The position numbers and the translations under genes are program-made. A stretch of 64,000 bases of DNA from Advenella kashmirensis W13003. Its GTDB lineage: Bacteria > Pseudomonadota > Gammaproteobacteria > Burkholderiales > Burkholderiaceae_B. The stretch covers positions 310,001 through 374,000 of the forward strand of contig NZ_KI650980.1 of the NCBI RefSeq assembly GCF_000506985.1, read 5' to 3'. Positions 48,094-57,347 of this stretch are shown here, piece by piece. A model generated the notes under the pieces. It was not told where the DNA came from. It saw nothing but the letters and a program-made list of their open reading frames with translations, and searched no databases. The first letter of the stretch is position 1; every line of letters starts with the position of its first letter.

Positions 48094-51000
48094 ATGAACG
48101 TTTCGGCCTGGTCGATTAAAAACCCGCTGCCCGCGTGCATGCTTTTCGTTCTGCTGACGCTGATGGGACTGTACTCGTTTCATGCCATGCGGATTCAGAA
48201 CTTTCCCGATATCGATCTGCCTACGGTCGTGGTGACCACCGTACTGGAGGGCGCCACACCCAGTCAGCTTGAAAACGATGTGGCCCGCAAGATCGAAGAC
48301 AATCTGGCGACCGTGCAGGGCATTGACCATGTCTTTAGTACCTTGCAGGACGGTGTGGCCACGACCACGGCGCAATTCGAACTGGAAAAGCCCATACAGG
48401 AAGCGGTCGATGATGTACGCTCTTCGGTCGCCTCGGTGCGCAACGAGCTGCCGGCCAATACGCAGGAGCCCATTGTCACCAAGCTGGATCTGGCGCAACA
48501 GCCGATTCTCGCATTTACCGTCAGTTCCACGCGGCGGGATGAAACCGACCTGTCCTGGCTGGTTGACAACACCATCGCCCGCAAGCTGCTGACCGTTTCC
48601 GGTGTGGGCAAGGTCAGTCGTGTCGGCGGGCGGGACCGCCAGGTGAGGGTGGATATGGACCCCGTGTTGCTGCAGGGGCTGGGCGCTACCGTGGCCGACG
48701 TGTCCCGGCAACTGAAGGCTGTGCAGCAGGAGCAGTCCGGAGGCAAAGCGGAACTGGGTCTGCAAAAGCAGCCGATTCGCACGCTCGGCGCTGTCAAAAG
48801 CGCTGATGAACTCAGGGATTTGCGTATCCCGTTGAACAATGGCAAAGTCATCACGCTGAGCGAAGTGGCAACGGTTCGCGACAGTTTTGCCGATCCTGTC
48901 AATGCTGCATTTCTGGATGGCAAACCTGTGGTGGCCTTTGAGGTGGCGCGCAGCCGCGGCGCTGGCGAGGTCGATGTGGGGCGCGGCGTGAGCGATGCAC
49001 TGGCGCAGATCAAAGCAGCCTATCCGGATCTCACGTTCAAAACGGCATTTGATATGGTTGAGCCCGTTCAGTCAGAGTATGACGGAGCCATGCATATGCT
49101 CTACGAAGGCGCGCTGCTTGCCGTGCTGGCCGTCTGGCTGTTCCTGCGTGATGTGCGTGCCACGCTGGTGTCCGCTGTTGCCTTGCCCATGTCCATCATA
49201 CCGGCGTTTGTCGGAATGTATTTTTTCGGGTTCACGATCAATGGGGTCACGCTGCTGGCGCTGTCGCTGGTGGTGGGGATTCTGGTGGACGATGCGATTG
49301 TTGAGGTCGAAAACATTGTTCGCCATCTGCAATCGGGCAAATCTCCCTATCGGGCGGCCATGGAAGCGGCCGATGAAATCGGCCTGGCCGTGGTGGCAAC
49401 GACGTTTACGCTGATCGCCGTGTTTTTGCCCACCGCATTTATGAGTGGCATTGCCGGCAAATTTTTCAAACAGTTTGGCTGGACAGCCGCCATGGCTGTC
49501 TTTGCCTCGCTGGTCGTGGCGCGCATGCTGACACCCATGATGTGCGCCTATCTTCTGAAACCAAAGAAAGAAACCCCCAAAGATCCGGGTTGGTTGAAAT
49601 TTTACATGACCTGGGTAGAGCGTTCATTACGCCATCGCTGGGTCACCGTTGTTCTGGCAGGCCTGTTTTTTATCGGCTCGATCGTGGCGATTCCGCTTTT
49701 GCCGACCGGCTTCATGCCTGCCGATGATATGTCCCAGACCCAGGTCTATGTAGAGCTGCAACCGGGAACACCCCTGACCGAGACCATCAGGACGGCCGAA
49801 CGTGTGCGGCAACTTGTGATGCAAAACGATGCCGTGAACTCTGTCTACACCAGTATCGGCGGAGGCGCCGCTGGCGGTGACCCATTTGCCGGCGGACTCA
49901 CGCAGGAAGAGCGCAAGGCGACGCTCACGGTTTTGCTCAAACCGCGAGGCGAGCGTCTGGTCAAACAGAAAATTGAAGCGGATATCCGTCGGCGTCTGGC
50001 CGACGTACCCGGCGTACGGTTCAAAGTCGGGCTGGGAGGCTCGGGAGAAAAATATATATTGGTGCTCTCCAGTGAACAGCCCGATGCGCTGATGCAAAGC
50101 GCCTTGCAGGTCGGTCGGCAATTGCGCACTATACCGGGGCTGGGCAATATCTCGTCGTCCGCCAGCCTGGTGCGTCCTGAAGTGGAGGTGCATCCGCGTT
50201 TTGACGATGCGGCCCAGCTGGGTGTCACCAGCGCTGCCATGGCCGATACGCTGCGTGTGGCTACGGCTGGGGACTTTGAAGTGCAGTTGTCCAAATTGAA
50301 TCTGGATCAGCGCCAGATTCCGATTGTGGTAGCCCTTAAAAAATGGGCCATTGGCGATCTGGATTTTATTGAAAATCTGCATGTCCCCGGTGCGCGCGGG
50401 CCGGTGCCGCTGTCGAGCGTAGCCGATGTGCGCCTGGGCGGAGGACCGGCCGTGATCAATCGCTATGATCGCGCCCGTAATATTACATTTGAAATAGAAT
50501 TGTCGGGTGTTGCATTGGGCGACGCGGTCAAACAGGTCAATCAGTTGCCGGCCATGAAAAATCTGCCTGCCAGCGTGTCGGTGATTGACATTGGCGATGC
50601 AGAAGTGATGGAAGAATTATTCCAGAGTTTCGGCCTGGCCATCGTGATCGGGATTATTTGCATTTATATCGTATTGGTGCTGCTGTTCAAGCAGTTCTTG
50701 CAGCCGTTGACGATTCTGGCGGCGCTGCCGCTCTCGCTGGGGGGTGCGTTTGTCGGCCTGTTGCTGGCCGACAAGAGTTTTTCGATGCCGTCGCTGATCG
50801 GGCTGATCATGTTGATGGGGATTGCAACAAAAAACTCAATCTTGCTGGTTGAGTATGCCATCCTGGCCATCAAGGAAAAGGGCATGAGTCGTCTGGATGC
50901 GCTCAGGGACGCCTGCCACAAGCGGGCTCGTCCCATTTTGATGACGACGCTGGCAATGGGCGCAGGCATGATTCCGCTGGCTGTCGGCTGGGGCTCGGCA

Positions 51001-51162
51001 GACCCGGCGTTTCGCTCGCCTATGGCGATTGCCGTGTTGGGTGGCCTGATCACCTCGACGTTCCTCAGCCTGTTGGTGATTCCGGCCGTGTTCCTGATCG
51101 TAGATGACGTCAGCGCCTTTTTGCGCCGCCATACTGGAAAATTGTTCAATGATCCTGAATAA
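48094..51162 (+). CDS. RND efflux transporter permease
   Basis: 1022 residues, the usual size of the AcrB/MexF superfamily, with two repeats of six membrane helices. It starts with SAWSIKNPLPACMLFVLL, has the LVVGILVDDAIVEVENIVRH proton-relay helix (Asp pair) at about residues 388-407, and ends with the VIPAVFLIVDD helix. Periplasmic loops show the porter domains. Substrates cannot be told. It is cotranscribed with the membrane fusion gene. No outer-membrane factor gene follows; rfbD begins eight bases after it. Confidence 0.93.
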   Translation: MNVSAWSIKNPLPACMLFVLLTLMGLYSFHAMRIQNFPDIDLPTVVVTTVLEGATPSQLENDVARKIEDNLATVQGIDHVFSTLQDGVATTTAQFELEKPIQEAVDDVRSSVASVRNELPANTQEPIVTKLDLAQQPILAFTVSSTRRDETDLSWLVDNTIARKLLTVSGVGKVSRVGGRDRQVRVDMDPVLLQGLGATVADVSRQLKAVQQEQSGGKAELGLQKQPIRTLGAVKSADELRDLRIPLNNGKVITLSEVATVRDSFADPVNAAFLDGKPVVAFEVARSRGAGEVDVGRGVSDALAQIKAAYPDLTFKTAFDMVEPVQSEYDGAMHMLYEGALLAVLAVWLFLRDVRATLVSAVALPMSIIPAFVGMYFFGFTINGVTLLALSLVVGILVDDAIVEVENIVRHLQSGKSPYRAAMEAADEIGLAVVATTFTLIAVFLPTAFMSGIAGKFFKQFGWTAAMAVFASLVVARMLTPMMCAYLLKPKKETPKDPGWLKFYMTWVERSLRHRWVTVVLAGLFFIGSIVAIPLLPTGFMPADDMSQTQVYVELQPGTPLTETIRTAERVRQLVMQNDAVNSVYTSIGGGAAGGDPFAGGLTQEERKATLTVLLKPRGERLVKQKIEADIRRRLADVPGVRFKVGLGGSGEKYILVLSSEQPDALMQSALQVGRQLRTIPGLGNISSSASLVRPEVEVHPRFDDAAQLGVTSAAMADTLRVATAGDFEVQLSKLNLDQRQIPIVVALKKWAIGDLDFIENLHVPGARGPVPLSSVADVRLGGGPAVINRYDRARNITFEIELSGVALGDAVKQVNQLPAMKNLPASVSVIDIGDAEVMEELFQSFGLAIVIGIICIYIVLVLLFKQFLQPLTILAALPLSLGGAFVGLLLADKSFSMPSLIGLIMLMGIATKNSILLVEYAILAIKEKGMSRLDALRDACHKRARPILMTTLAMGAGMIPLAVGWGSADPAFRSPMAIAVLGGLITSTFLSLLVIPAVFLIVDDVSAFLRRHTGKLFNDPE

Positions 51163-51169
51163 GGGCGAG

Positions 51170-52132
51170 ATGAAAATTCTGTTGTTCGGACGCAGCGGTC
51201 AGATCGGTCGCGCGATACTGGCATCGTTGCCGGCGTCGGCGCAGGTCATGGCACCCGACTGGCGGGACGGGCCTGCGGGCCGCAATGACGAGGCGCAGAT
51301 GTCTGCACCTCTTCGTGAGAGGTGGCTGGCGGATTTTCAGGATCCCGCGCAACTGTACGAGTGCACGCTGGCGCGGGCGCCGGATGTCATTATCAATGCG
51401 GCCGCCTATACTGCCGTAGACGAAGCAGAGGACAACGAGACCGCCGCCATGCTGATCAATGCCCATGCGCCCGCGGTACTGGCGCAGGCGGCTGTCCGTT
51501 GTGGTGCCTTGCTGATTCACTTTTCGAGTGACTATGTGTTTGACGGATCGGGTACGCGCCCCTGGCGCGAGACCGATCAGGGCCGCCCCTGTAATGTGTA
51601 CGGCCAAAGCAAACTGGCCGCCGACCTGGCCATTATGGGCAGTGGCTGTCGTCACCTGATTTGGCGAACCAGCTGGGTTTATGCGAGTGCGGGCAACGGC
51701 TTTCTTCAGACCATCATGCGACTGGCCAGGACACGACAGACCCTGAGCGTGGTAAATGATCAGATCGGCGCGCCCACTGACGCCAGGCTGCTGGCGGCCA
51801 TCACGCTCGACGTGCTGGAGCGTTATGGCCAGCACCCGGAACACCTTGAAGACGGTTTATATCATGTGGCTGCGGCGGGTCAAACCAGCTGGTTCGATTA
51901 TGCCAATCATATTCTGGCGCGAATGCGCACCCGTGGGGCGACGCTCACACTGGAGCAATTGCTGCCCGTCAGTTCACAAGACTATGGCAGCCGCGCCCGG
52001 CGACCGCTCAACAGCCGGCTGAACACGGCCAAGTTTCTGCGCACGTTCGCGCTGCCACTGCCCGCGTGGCAGGCGGGCGTCGATGCTGCTGTCGATCGGC
52101 TCTGCGAAGACTGGAGGCGCGATCAGTCCTGA
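51170..52132 (+). CDS. rfbD: dTDP-4-dehydrorhamnose reductase
   Basis: 320 residues from the ATG at 51170, with GGG five bases upstream. An SDR-type reductase: LLFGRSGQIGRAIL (NAD(P) loop), AAYTAVDEAEDNE, FSSDYVFDGSG and the YGQSKLAAD catalytic Tyr/Lys. RTSWVYA follows. It makes dTDP-L-rhamnose, used for surface polysaccharide. The rfbA, B and C genes are not in this window. The last ten bases overlap the opposite-strand gene. Confidence 0.92.
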   Translation: MKILLFGRSGQIGRAILASLPASAQVMAPDWRDGPAGRNDEAQMSAPLRERWLADFQDPAQLYECTLARAPDVIINAAAYTAVDEAEDNETAAMLINAHAPAVLAQAAVRCGALLIHFSSDYVFDGSGTRPWRETDQGRPCNVYGQSKLAADLAIMGSGCRHLIWRTSWVYASAGNGFLQTIMRLARTRQTLSVVNDQIGAPTDARLLAAITLDVLERYGQHPEHLEDGLYHVAAAGQTSWFDYANHILARMRTRGATLTLEQLLPVSSQDYGSRARRPLNSRLNTAKFLRTFALPLPAWQAGVDAAVDRLCEDWRRDQS

Positions 52133-52830
52133 GTGATGGCAGGCTTCAGATCGTAGTAGATTTTGCCTGCATCCAGGTGCCGGTAAAGCATCGCTTCCGC
52201 ACATACCGGCTGACCCTGATCGGCCATCATACGCATCTGCGCGAGGATCTCTTGCAGTGAGGCGATAAAAGAGGACACCTGTGACGCATCCATACTCCAG
52301 TAATCGTTGGCAAAGCGCAGCGCCAGCGCACCCGTTGCATCGGCAGCCAGAGCGGCATTGGGAAATACGTAACGGCCCTGCACGTTATCGGAAAAATGTG
52401 TCGTACTTGCGGGTGAGGCCGTCAGTTGAGTCCCCGGCGACATTTTAAAGACCCGGCGAAACGACGCGTACAGGTCGTGATGCAGACCGACCTGCAAAAA
52501 CCACAGCAGTCCGGTCAGTTCACTGATTGCGGCAATGGTCTGATGATCGGGAAGGTTTCGGTCAAACCCCTGGATCTGCTCGTTGCGTGAATAATCCATC
52601 AGGTAGTCCACGTGCTGAATCAGGGTATCGTGCTGGGCTGCAGTCAGGGGGTAGGCAGAATACTCTACGACAGCAATGCGCGCCTCGGGTGCATGAGTGC
52701 TGATACTATTGACCGTGGCAAGCAGCGCTTCAAATTGCGTGTTGTCCGTCTGGCCGGGCTGACGGGCGGGATAAGGTGCGTTGGTGGCACTGGTGATAAT
52801 GAAAAGCGCGTTTGTGCTAGTATCTGTCAT
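52123..52830 (-). CDS. Protein of unknown function
   Basis: 235 residues from the ATG at 52830; an ATG ten codons upstream is possible. The start ALFIITSATNAPYPA, then TQFEALLATVNSISTHAPEARIAVVEYSAYPLTA resembles the first strand and helix of nucleotide-sugar-dependent transferases, but no DxD motif can be shown, so no function is assigned. There is no signal peptide or membrane helix. The middle is rich in Thr/Ser/Asp/Ala. It converges on rfbD with a 10-base overlap, which hints at a polysaccharide role only by position. Confidence 0.6.
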   Translation of the reverse strand: MTDTSTNALFIITSATNAPYPARQPGQTDNTQFEALLATVNSISTHAPEARIAVVEYSAYPLTAAQHDTLIQHVDYLMDYSRNEQIQGFDRNLPDHQTIAAISELTGLLWFLQVGLHHDLYASFRRVFKMSPGTQLTASPASTTHFSDNVQGRYVFPNAALAADATGALALRFANDYWSMDASQVSSFIASLQEILAQMRMMADQGQPVCAEAMLYRHLDAGKIYYDLKPAITQD

Positions 52831-52992
52831 AAAGAATCGCGGCTGGCAGTGCCAGTCCAAATAAATCCGGATAAACCGGGTATTTTAGCAAGTAACCGGA
52901 TGACAACGGGCGCGAGGGCGCCAAAGTCACCAATACCTCCGTGATCTGTTCACTTCTTGCGCCGAGTCGCGTGCGCCTGTTGGAAATTTGAT

Positions 52993-53565
52993 ATGAACAC
53001 CAATGAAATTGCCTGCGTCGAAACGCGTGTGCGTCTATGGCTTGAAAAAGCGGTCATCGGGCTTAACCTGTGTCCGTTCGCCAAAAGCGTATATGTCCGG
53101 GGACAGGTACGCCTGGTCGTGAGCGATGCACAGGATGCGCAGGCACTGACCGCCCGGCTGTACGAAGAGTTGCAGTTGCTTGCTGCTACGCCTGCGCAGC
53201 AGATCGACACGACGCTGTTGATTATTCCCGCGATGTTCGAGGTGTTTGACGATTTCAACAATTATCTTGATATCGCCGATGCGGTATTGGATGAGTTGGA
53301 ATTGGTGGGCGACATACAACTGGCCAGTTTTCATCCCCGCTATCAGTTTGCCGATACCGACGCGGATGACATCAGCAACTACACCAATCGCGCGCCATAT
53401 CCCATCTTGCATTTATTGCGTGAGGACAGCCTGGATAAAGCCGCTCAGCAGTATCCCGATCCTTCTGTCATTTTCGAGCGCAATATCGCCGTGGTACGCG
53501 AGCTGGGGCCGCAGGGGTGGGAAAAACTCCTGCAGGATGGACAAGAGGGCGAAGTAACTCGTTGA
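52993..53565 (+). CDS. DUF1415 family protein
   Basis: 190 residues from the ATG at 52993. The conserved start ETRVRLWLEKAVIGLNLCPFAKSVYVRGQVR and the later LADIADAVLDELELVGDIQLASFHP-like and RAPYPILHLLREDS segments are those of DUF1415. Function unknown. No signal peptide. It ends 66 bases before the permuted tmRNA transcript start. Confidence 0.85.
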   Translation: MNTNEIACVETRVRLWLEKAVIGLNLCPFAKSVYVRGQVRLVVSDAQDAQALTARLYEELQLLAATPAQQIDTTLLIIPAMFEVFDDFNNYLDIADAVLDELELVGDIQLASFHPRYQFADTDADDISNYTNRAPYPILHLLREDSLDKAAQQYPDPSVIFERNIAVVRELGPQGWEKLLQDGQEGEVTR

Positions 53566-53595
53566 AATAACACGGCTTTTACGCCTCTTAAGGTA

Positions 53596-53624
53596 TTGTA
53601 TACGGCGCGGCTTTATGGTATTAT
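53596..53624 (+). promoter_or_regulatory. Probable promoter of ssrA
   Basis: TTGTAT (53596) and TATTAT (53619) are separated by 17 bp. Initiation about seven bases after the -10 would place the 5' end at about 53631, just before the acceptor piece of tmRNA. The -10 matches the consensus at five of six bases; the -35 matches at three. Confidence 0.55.
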
Positions 53625-53630
53625 TCAACT

Positions 53631-53910
53631 CAAGCTGTATATCTGATTGACTGAATGTTTTTCGGACGCGGGTTCGACTCCCGCCGTCTCCACCAACAGC
53701 GTATTTTGGGCTGTTGCCAGCATGATGTGAAGTATGTTGTTGATGGGGACGCCATGGTTTCGACGGGAAAAGATAGGAAGATTGGCAGCCGGTAGGCGAT
53801 GACCGTAAATCAAGCAAAACCTTTAAATGCAAATGACGAAAGTTACGCATTAGCAGCCTAATTTTGGCTCGCTAGGAGCTTTATCCACTTGGCAACAGAA
53901 CGGATAAAAA
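53631..53910 (+). ncRNA. ssrA: Permuted (two-piece) tmRNA gene
   Basis: The acceptor part comes first: a T-arm GCGGG/CCCGC with loop TTCGACT, then CGTCTCC and ACCA ending at 53695. After a 49-base spacer the coding part begins GGGGACG at 53745, which pairs with CGTCTCC (one G-U) to form the acceptor stem, and continues with the tmRNA-typical TGGTTTCGACGGG. This order is the reverse of a normal ssrA, so the RNA must be cut into two pieces, as in the betaproteobacterial lineage. The tag frame follows. A stem TTTATCC/GGATAAA precedes the terminator. The 5' and 3' ends are estimates. Confidence 0.9.
53829..53861 (+). other. tmRNA tag reading frame
   Basis: GCA resume codon, then codons for the proteolysis tag ANDESYALAA with TAA at 53859. 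The AA ending and the ANDE start are normal for tmRNA tags, which direct tagged proteins to ClpXP and Tsp. Confidence 0.93.
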
Positions 53911-53932
53911 AGGGAGCTTCGGCTCCCTTTTT
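53907..53932 (+). terminator. Terminator of ssrA
   Basis: A-run, GGGAGC-TTCG-GCTCCC with a UUCG tetraloop, then five T. A classical intrinsic terminator closing the tmRNA transcript. The facing lipoprotein gene ends 145 bases later; nothing else is seen in between. Confidence 0.95.
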
Positions 53933-54076
53933 CTTTTTCTGGCTCTCTTTTTCGCTCCTGTTGCAGTGTGGAGCCGGTGATGGGGGCTTCTATTGCAGTG
54001 TGGCGTCGCGGTATCGGGTGCTTATCAGGCACGCCGGGCATGCCGGATGTCATGGCCGGATTTCACTGTCTGCAGT

Positions 54077-54673
54077 CTAGCGAATCTCGTACAGATACAG
54101 TTCAATGCGCCGGTTGGTTGCGCGCCCTTGTGCCGTACTGTTGCTCATCAGCGGGTCAATCGAGCCCCGGCCCTCGAGTTCAATCAGCACGCTTTTGACG
54201 TCACGCCCGATCAGATAATTGACCACTGCCGTCGCTCGTGAGATGGAGAGTGTCTGGTTGGTAACCGAATCGCCTTGTGAGTCCGAATGGCCGACGACTT
54301 TGATGCGCAGATAGGGCGATTGGGCGAAGGCATTGGCGACCGTATTCAACACCGGTTTCATTCTATTGTCCAGGCGGGCATTGCCACCTTTATAAGTGTT
54401 GCCCCCTGGAAGGATGACGCGCAGGCTGCCGTCGCGAACGCGGTTCACCTGGATTCCCAGCTTCAAAGTGTCCGATGCGCGGATCTGTTTGATCAAATCG
54501 TTCCAGTTGCTGGGCGTGGTCACACTGCGTTGCGCGACCGGCAAGCCGCTGGTATCGACGGCAATGCCGCCGCCCGGCTGCTGTGCACCTCCCTGATTGA
54601 TGGATGTGCAGGCCGATAGCAACAATGCGGCAAAAGCAGTGACAGCGGTCTGTCTATACGAAATTGGTTTCAT
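54077..54673 (-). CDS. OmpA-family peptidoglycan-binding lipoprotein
   Basis: 198 residues. The signal peptide ends LSAC (Cys about residue 22), so it is lipid-anchored. The C-terminal OmpA domain (about 85-195) has GGNTYKGGNARLDNRMKPVL, VVGHSDSQGDSVTNQTLSISRA and GRATNRRIELYL, binding diaminopimelate in peptidoglycan. The ATG lies inside the last codons of gph, 20 bases before its stop, with AGGGA as ribosome site. It is the last gene of the ubiG-gph-lipoprotein operon. Confidence 0.87.
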   Translation of the reverse strand: MKPISYRQTAVTAFAALLLSACTSINQGGAQQPGGGIAVDTSGLPVAQRSVTTPSNWNDLIKQIRASDTLKLGIQVNRVRDGSLRVILPGGNTYKGGNARLDNRMKPVLNTVANAFAQSPYLRIKVVGHSDSQGDSVTNQTLSISRATAVVNYLIGRDVKSVLIELEGRGSIDPLMSNSTAQGRATNRRIELYLYEIR

Positions 54674-55352
54674 GATTTCCCTGTATGCGCCTGTTTTTGA
54701 TTTTTTCTACGGCATCCCAGATGTCTTCAGGTGCTTGTGCAATCTGGTCTGCGTGCCATGCCTGTACTTCGTCAGGGTTATTGCAATATCCATAAGCGGC
54801 AGCGACGGTGGGCATGCCTGCTGCCTTTCCGGCGATAATATCACGTTCATCGTCGCCGACATAAATGCATGTTTCAGGATCGACGCCTGCCAGCGTGGCT
54901 GCATGCAGCAGGGGGGCCGGGTGAGGCTTGGAAAACGCCGTGGTATCGCCACACACATTGGCAACACTGCGGTCGGTCAGTTGCAGATGATCAAACATGG
55001 GCAGCGAAAGCGCTTCAGCCTTGTTGGTCACAATGCCCCAACGCAGCCCTGAGCCCTCGATGCGCCCGAACAGGTCATCGATCCCGGGGAAAAGGGCCGT
55101 GTTTTGCGTCATGCATGCCCGGTAATCGCTCAGAAACTGCTTGCGGGTGGGTTCATACTCTTCATCTTCCGGCGTCAACCCCAGCGCTACCCGCAGCAGG
55201 CCCCGTGCGCCCTGGGAAGCGACGCAGCGCAACAGTTCATAAGCCATGGGTGGCATGCCACGGTATTGGCGTTGCAAATTTGCAGCATGCGCCAGGTCCG
55301 GTGCACTGTCCGCGAGCGTGCCATCGAAGTCGAAAAAAACAGTGGTGATCAT
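54654..55352 (-). CDS. gph: Phosphoglycolate phosphatase
   Basis: 232 residues, a HAD-superfamily hydrolase: motif [16 protein letters not shown], motif II IVTNKAE, motif III Lys in SKPHPAPLL and motif [14 protein letters not shown]. It removes phosphate from 2-phosphoglycolate, often made during DNA repair. It follows ubiG with a 4-base overlap (ATGA), the usual neighbour in this group. Note that glycolate oxidase genes (glcDEF) at 20.9 kb would use the product glycolate. Confidence 0.9.
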   Translation of the reverse strand: MITTVFFDFDGTLADSAPDLAHAANLQRQYRGMPPMAYELLRCVASQGARGLLRVALGLTPEDEEYEPTRKQFLSDYRACMTQNTALFPGIDDLFGRIEGSGLRWGIVTNKAEALSLPMFDHLQLTDRSVANVCGDTTAFSKPHPAPLLHAATLAGVDPETCIYVGDDERDIIAGKAAGMPTVAAAYGYCNNPDEVQAWHADQIAQAPEDIWDAVEKIKNRRIQGNHETNFV

Positions 55353-56074
55353 TTATAGGTCGCCATCAGATAATTGACCGAGGTGTCGTTGTCCAGTGAG
55401 TACACATCGGTAATGGGGTTGTATTGCATGCCTTTCATGGCCATGGGTTCCAGGCCGGCCGCGCGTGCGCTGGCCGCCAGTTCGCTTGGCTTGATAAAGC
55501 TGCTGTGGTTGTGGGTATTGCGAGGCAGCAGATTAAGCACATACTCGGCACCGACAATGGCGAACAAAAATGATTTGATGTTGCGGTTGAGCGTGGAGAA
55601 AAAAACCAGGCCACCTGGTTTGACCAGCGTCGCGCAGGCGCGAACAATCGAACCCGGATCGGGAACATGCTCCAGCATTTCCATGCACGTGACGATATCG
55701 AACTGGCCGGGGCGCTCGATGGCGATCTGTTCTGCGCTGATGTTTTTATATTCCACCTGCACGCCGCTCTCCAGGCCGTGCAGCCGGGCCACATTCAGCG
55801 ATTTCTGTGCCAGATCGATGCCGGTGACGTTTGCGCCCGCTACAGCCATGCTTTCGGCAAGAATGCCACCGCCACAGCCGACATCAATAATGGATTTGTT
55901 GCTCAGCCCCCCGGACAGGGCCGAGATCCATTCCAGCCGTAGCGGGTTGATCGCATGCAGCGGTTTGAATTCGCTGGTCGGATCCCACCATTTGGCAGCA
56001 AGATCGCCAAATTTATCCAGCTCGGCTTGGCTGGCGTTGGCGGGCAGGGCGGCGGGCGTACTGGTCTGGGACAT
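55349..56074 (-). CDS. ubiG: Ubiquinone biosynthesis O-methyltransferase
   Basis: 241 residues, a class I SAM-dependent methyltransferase that performs both O-methylations of ubiquinone synthesis. [15 protein letters not shown] near the start, [16 protein letters not shown] (SAM loop) and [14 protein letters not shown], plus the C-terminal [24 protein letters not shown] membrane-contact helix, are the UbiG marks. Its stop overlaps the gph start. Confidence 0.96.
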   Translation of the reverse strand: MSQTSTPAALPANASQAELDKFGDLAAKWWDPTSEFKPLHAINPLRLEWISALSGGLSNKSIIDVGCGGGILAESMAVAGANVTGIDLAQKSLNVARLHGLESGVQVEYKNISAEQIAIERPGQFDIVTCMEMLEHVPDPGSIVRACATLVKPGGLVFFSTLNRNIKSFLFAIVGAEYVLNLLPRNTHNHSSFIKPSELAASARAAGLEPMAMKGMQYNPITDVYSLDNDTSVNYLMATYK

Positions 56075-56220
56075 GAGCGTAACTGAAGAGAGTGGCAGGA
56101 CGGTATATGATAGCCCATTTTACACCTGTAACCCTGCCATGCACCCCGTGGGCGGGACAGATACGGACGTATGCGCGGCAAGCAAAAGAAAACCGGCGCA
56201 TAAAACGAAAACGGGCACGT

Positions 56221-56249
56221 AAAAAAGGCTCCTTGAAGGAGCCCTTTTT
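56221..56249 (-). terminator. Terminator of ompA (bidirectional)
   Basis: GGCTCC-TTGAA-GGAGCC flanked by six A on one side and five T on the other. It lies 37 bases past the ompA stop on the minus strand and isolates ompA from ubiG. Confidence 0.93.
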
Positions 56250-56285
56250 ACTGCTACTAGGAGCCGGATGGCAGGATACGCGCGA

Positions 56286-56852
56286 TTAGCGGCGTGTACC
56301 TACGATTTCGATCTCAACGCGACGGTTTTTAGCACGGCCTTCGCGAGTCTTGTTTGATGCAACAGGTTGTGTTTCACCACGGCCGGAAGCGATGATCTGG
56401 TCAGCAGGAACACCACGGGAGATCAGGTAGTTCTTGACTGAAGCAGCACGACGCTCAGACAGTTTCTGGTTGTATGTGTTGGTACCGATGGAATCGGTGT
56501 GACCAGTCGCGATCAGAGATTCCAGGTTCAGCTGGGTAGCTTGCTGGGCAACTTGATCCAGAATATTGCGGCCTTCTGGTTTCAGGGTTGCTTTGTCAAA
56601 GTCGAAGAATGTATCAGCGTTGAAGGTTACTTTATTGGCAACGACTTCAGCTTGAGCGACAGGAGCGCCACAACCTTGAGCTGCAGTTGCGGGTGTCCAG
56701 AAATTGTCGCGCCAGCAGTGTTCGTTCGTACCGTTCATCCACACCAGACCGTATGGATTAACCCAGTTATCGACGGTTTGCGCTGATGCTACACCTGACG
56801 TTGCGGCTGCAACAACGGCGAATGCCAATGCGAATTTAGAGGGTTTGTTCAT
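56286..56852 (-). CDS. ompA: Outer membrane protein OmpA family
   Basis: 188 residues. A signal peptide (ending ASAQ near residue 25) is followed by a short N-terminal domain with two cysteines (HCWRDNFW, AQGCGAP), then a C-terminal OmpA domain: FFDFDKATLKPEGRNIL, ATGHTDSIGTNTYNQKLSERRA and REGRAKNRRVEIEIVG. The barrel of enteric OmpA is missing, as in other Alcaligenaceae. It should hold the outer membrane to peptidoglycan. GAGGAG lies five bases before the ATG, and a strong promoter lies upstream, so high expression is expected. Confidence 0.92.
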   Translation of the reverse strand: MNKPSKFALAFAVVAAATSGVASAQTVDNWVNPYGLVWMNGTNEHCWRDNFWTPATAAQGCGAPVAQAEVVANKVTFNADTFFDFDKATLKPEGRNILDQVAQQATQLNLESLIATGHTDSIGTNTYNQKLSERRAASVKNYLISRGVPADQIIASGRGETQPVASNKTREGRAKNRRVEIEIVGTRR

Positions 56853-56925
56853 GTTTCTCCTCGTTGAGCTTGATAGCTAAAAGTTGACTCGCAGCGAAAC
56901 CCGCCGCAGATTGAAATTCAGGGTC

Positions 56926-56954
56926 AGTATAGCAACGCTTGGATATGGATTCAA
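56926..56954 (-). promoter_or_regulatory. Promoter of ompA
   Basis: On the minus strand TTGAAT (56954-56949), a 17-bp spacer and TATACT (56931-56926). It would start an mRNA with a leader of about 65 bases. The rest of the 486 bases between ompA and gyrA is AT-rich; I see no gene in it and no clear gyrA promoter. Confidence 0.8.
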
Positions 56955-57347
56955 AGGGTTGCACTAGTTTTCCCTTGTTCGTGTTTCAATCTTAAGCGAT
57001 TTTTGGCGTCTTTGCAGAGGCTAAGCCCTACATTTTTAAGGGAACTTTCCAATAATGTCGTATAAGCACCAAATTTGTTGGATTTGAGCAACATGGCATG
57101 TTTCAAATTTGCTGCAAACGCCCGCAATTCAACGCTCGCTTCTGAAAGAAATGAAAAATTAAAGGGCAATACTTAAAGTAAAGTCTTAAATGTTAAAAGT
57201 GCCGATAAATGTTCACAAAGCGCGCTTGGCGCTGCTCTGTGCGAGCAGTAACAATGATAGAATGACAGATTCGCCCCGCGTGCGAGACTGAACCCACGCC
57301 TGCCGGATTTTTGCTGTTTGTGTCTATCAAAATAAGTTATGAGTACT

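Noticed and set aside
53625-53850. Short minus-strand open frames over the tmRNA
   Set aside because: They are shadows of the structured RNA and carry no ribosome sites.
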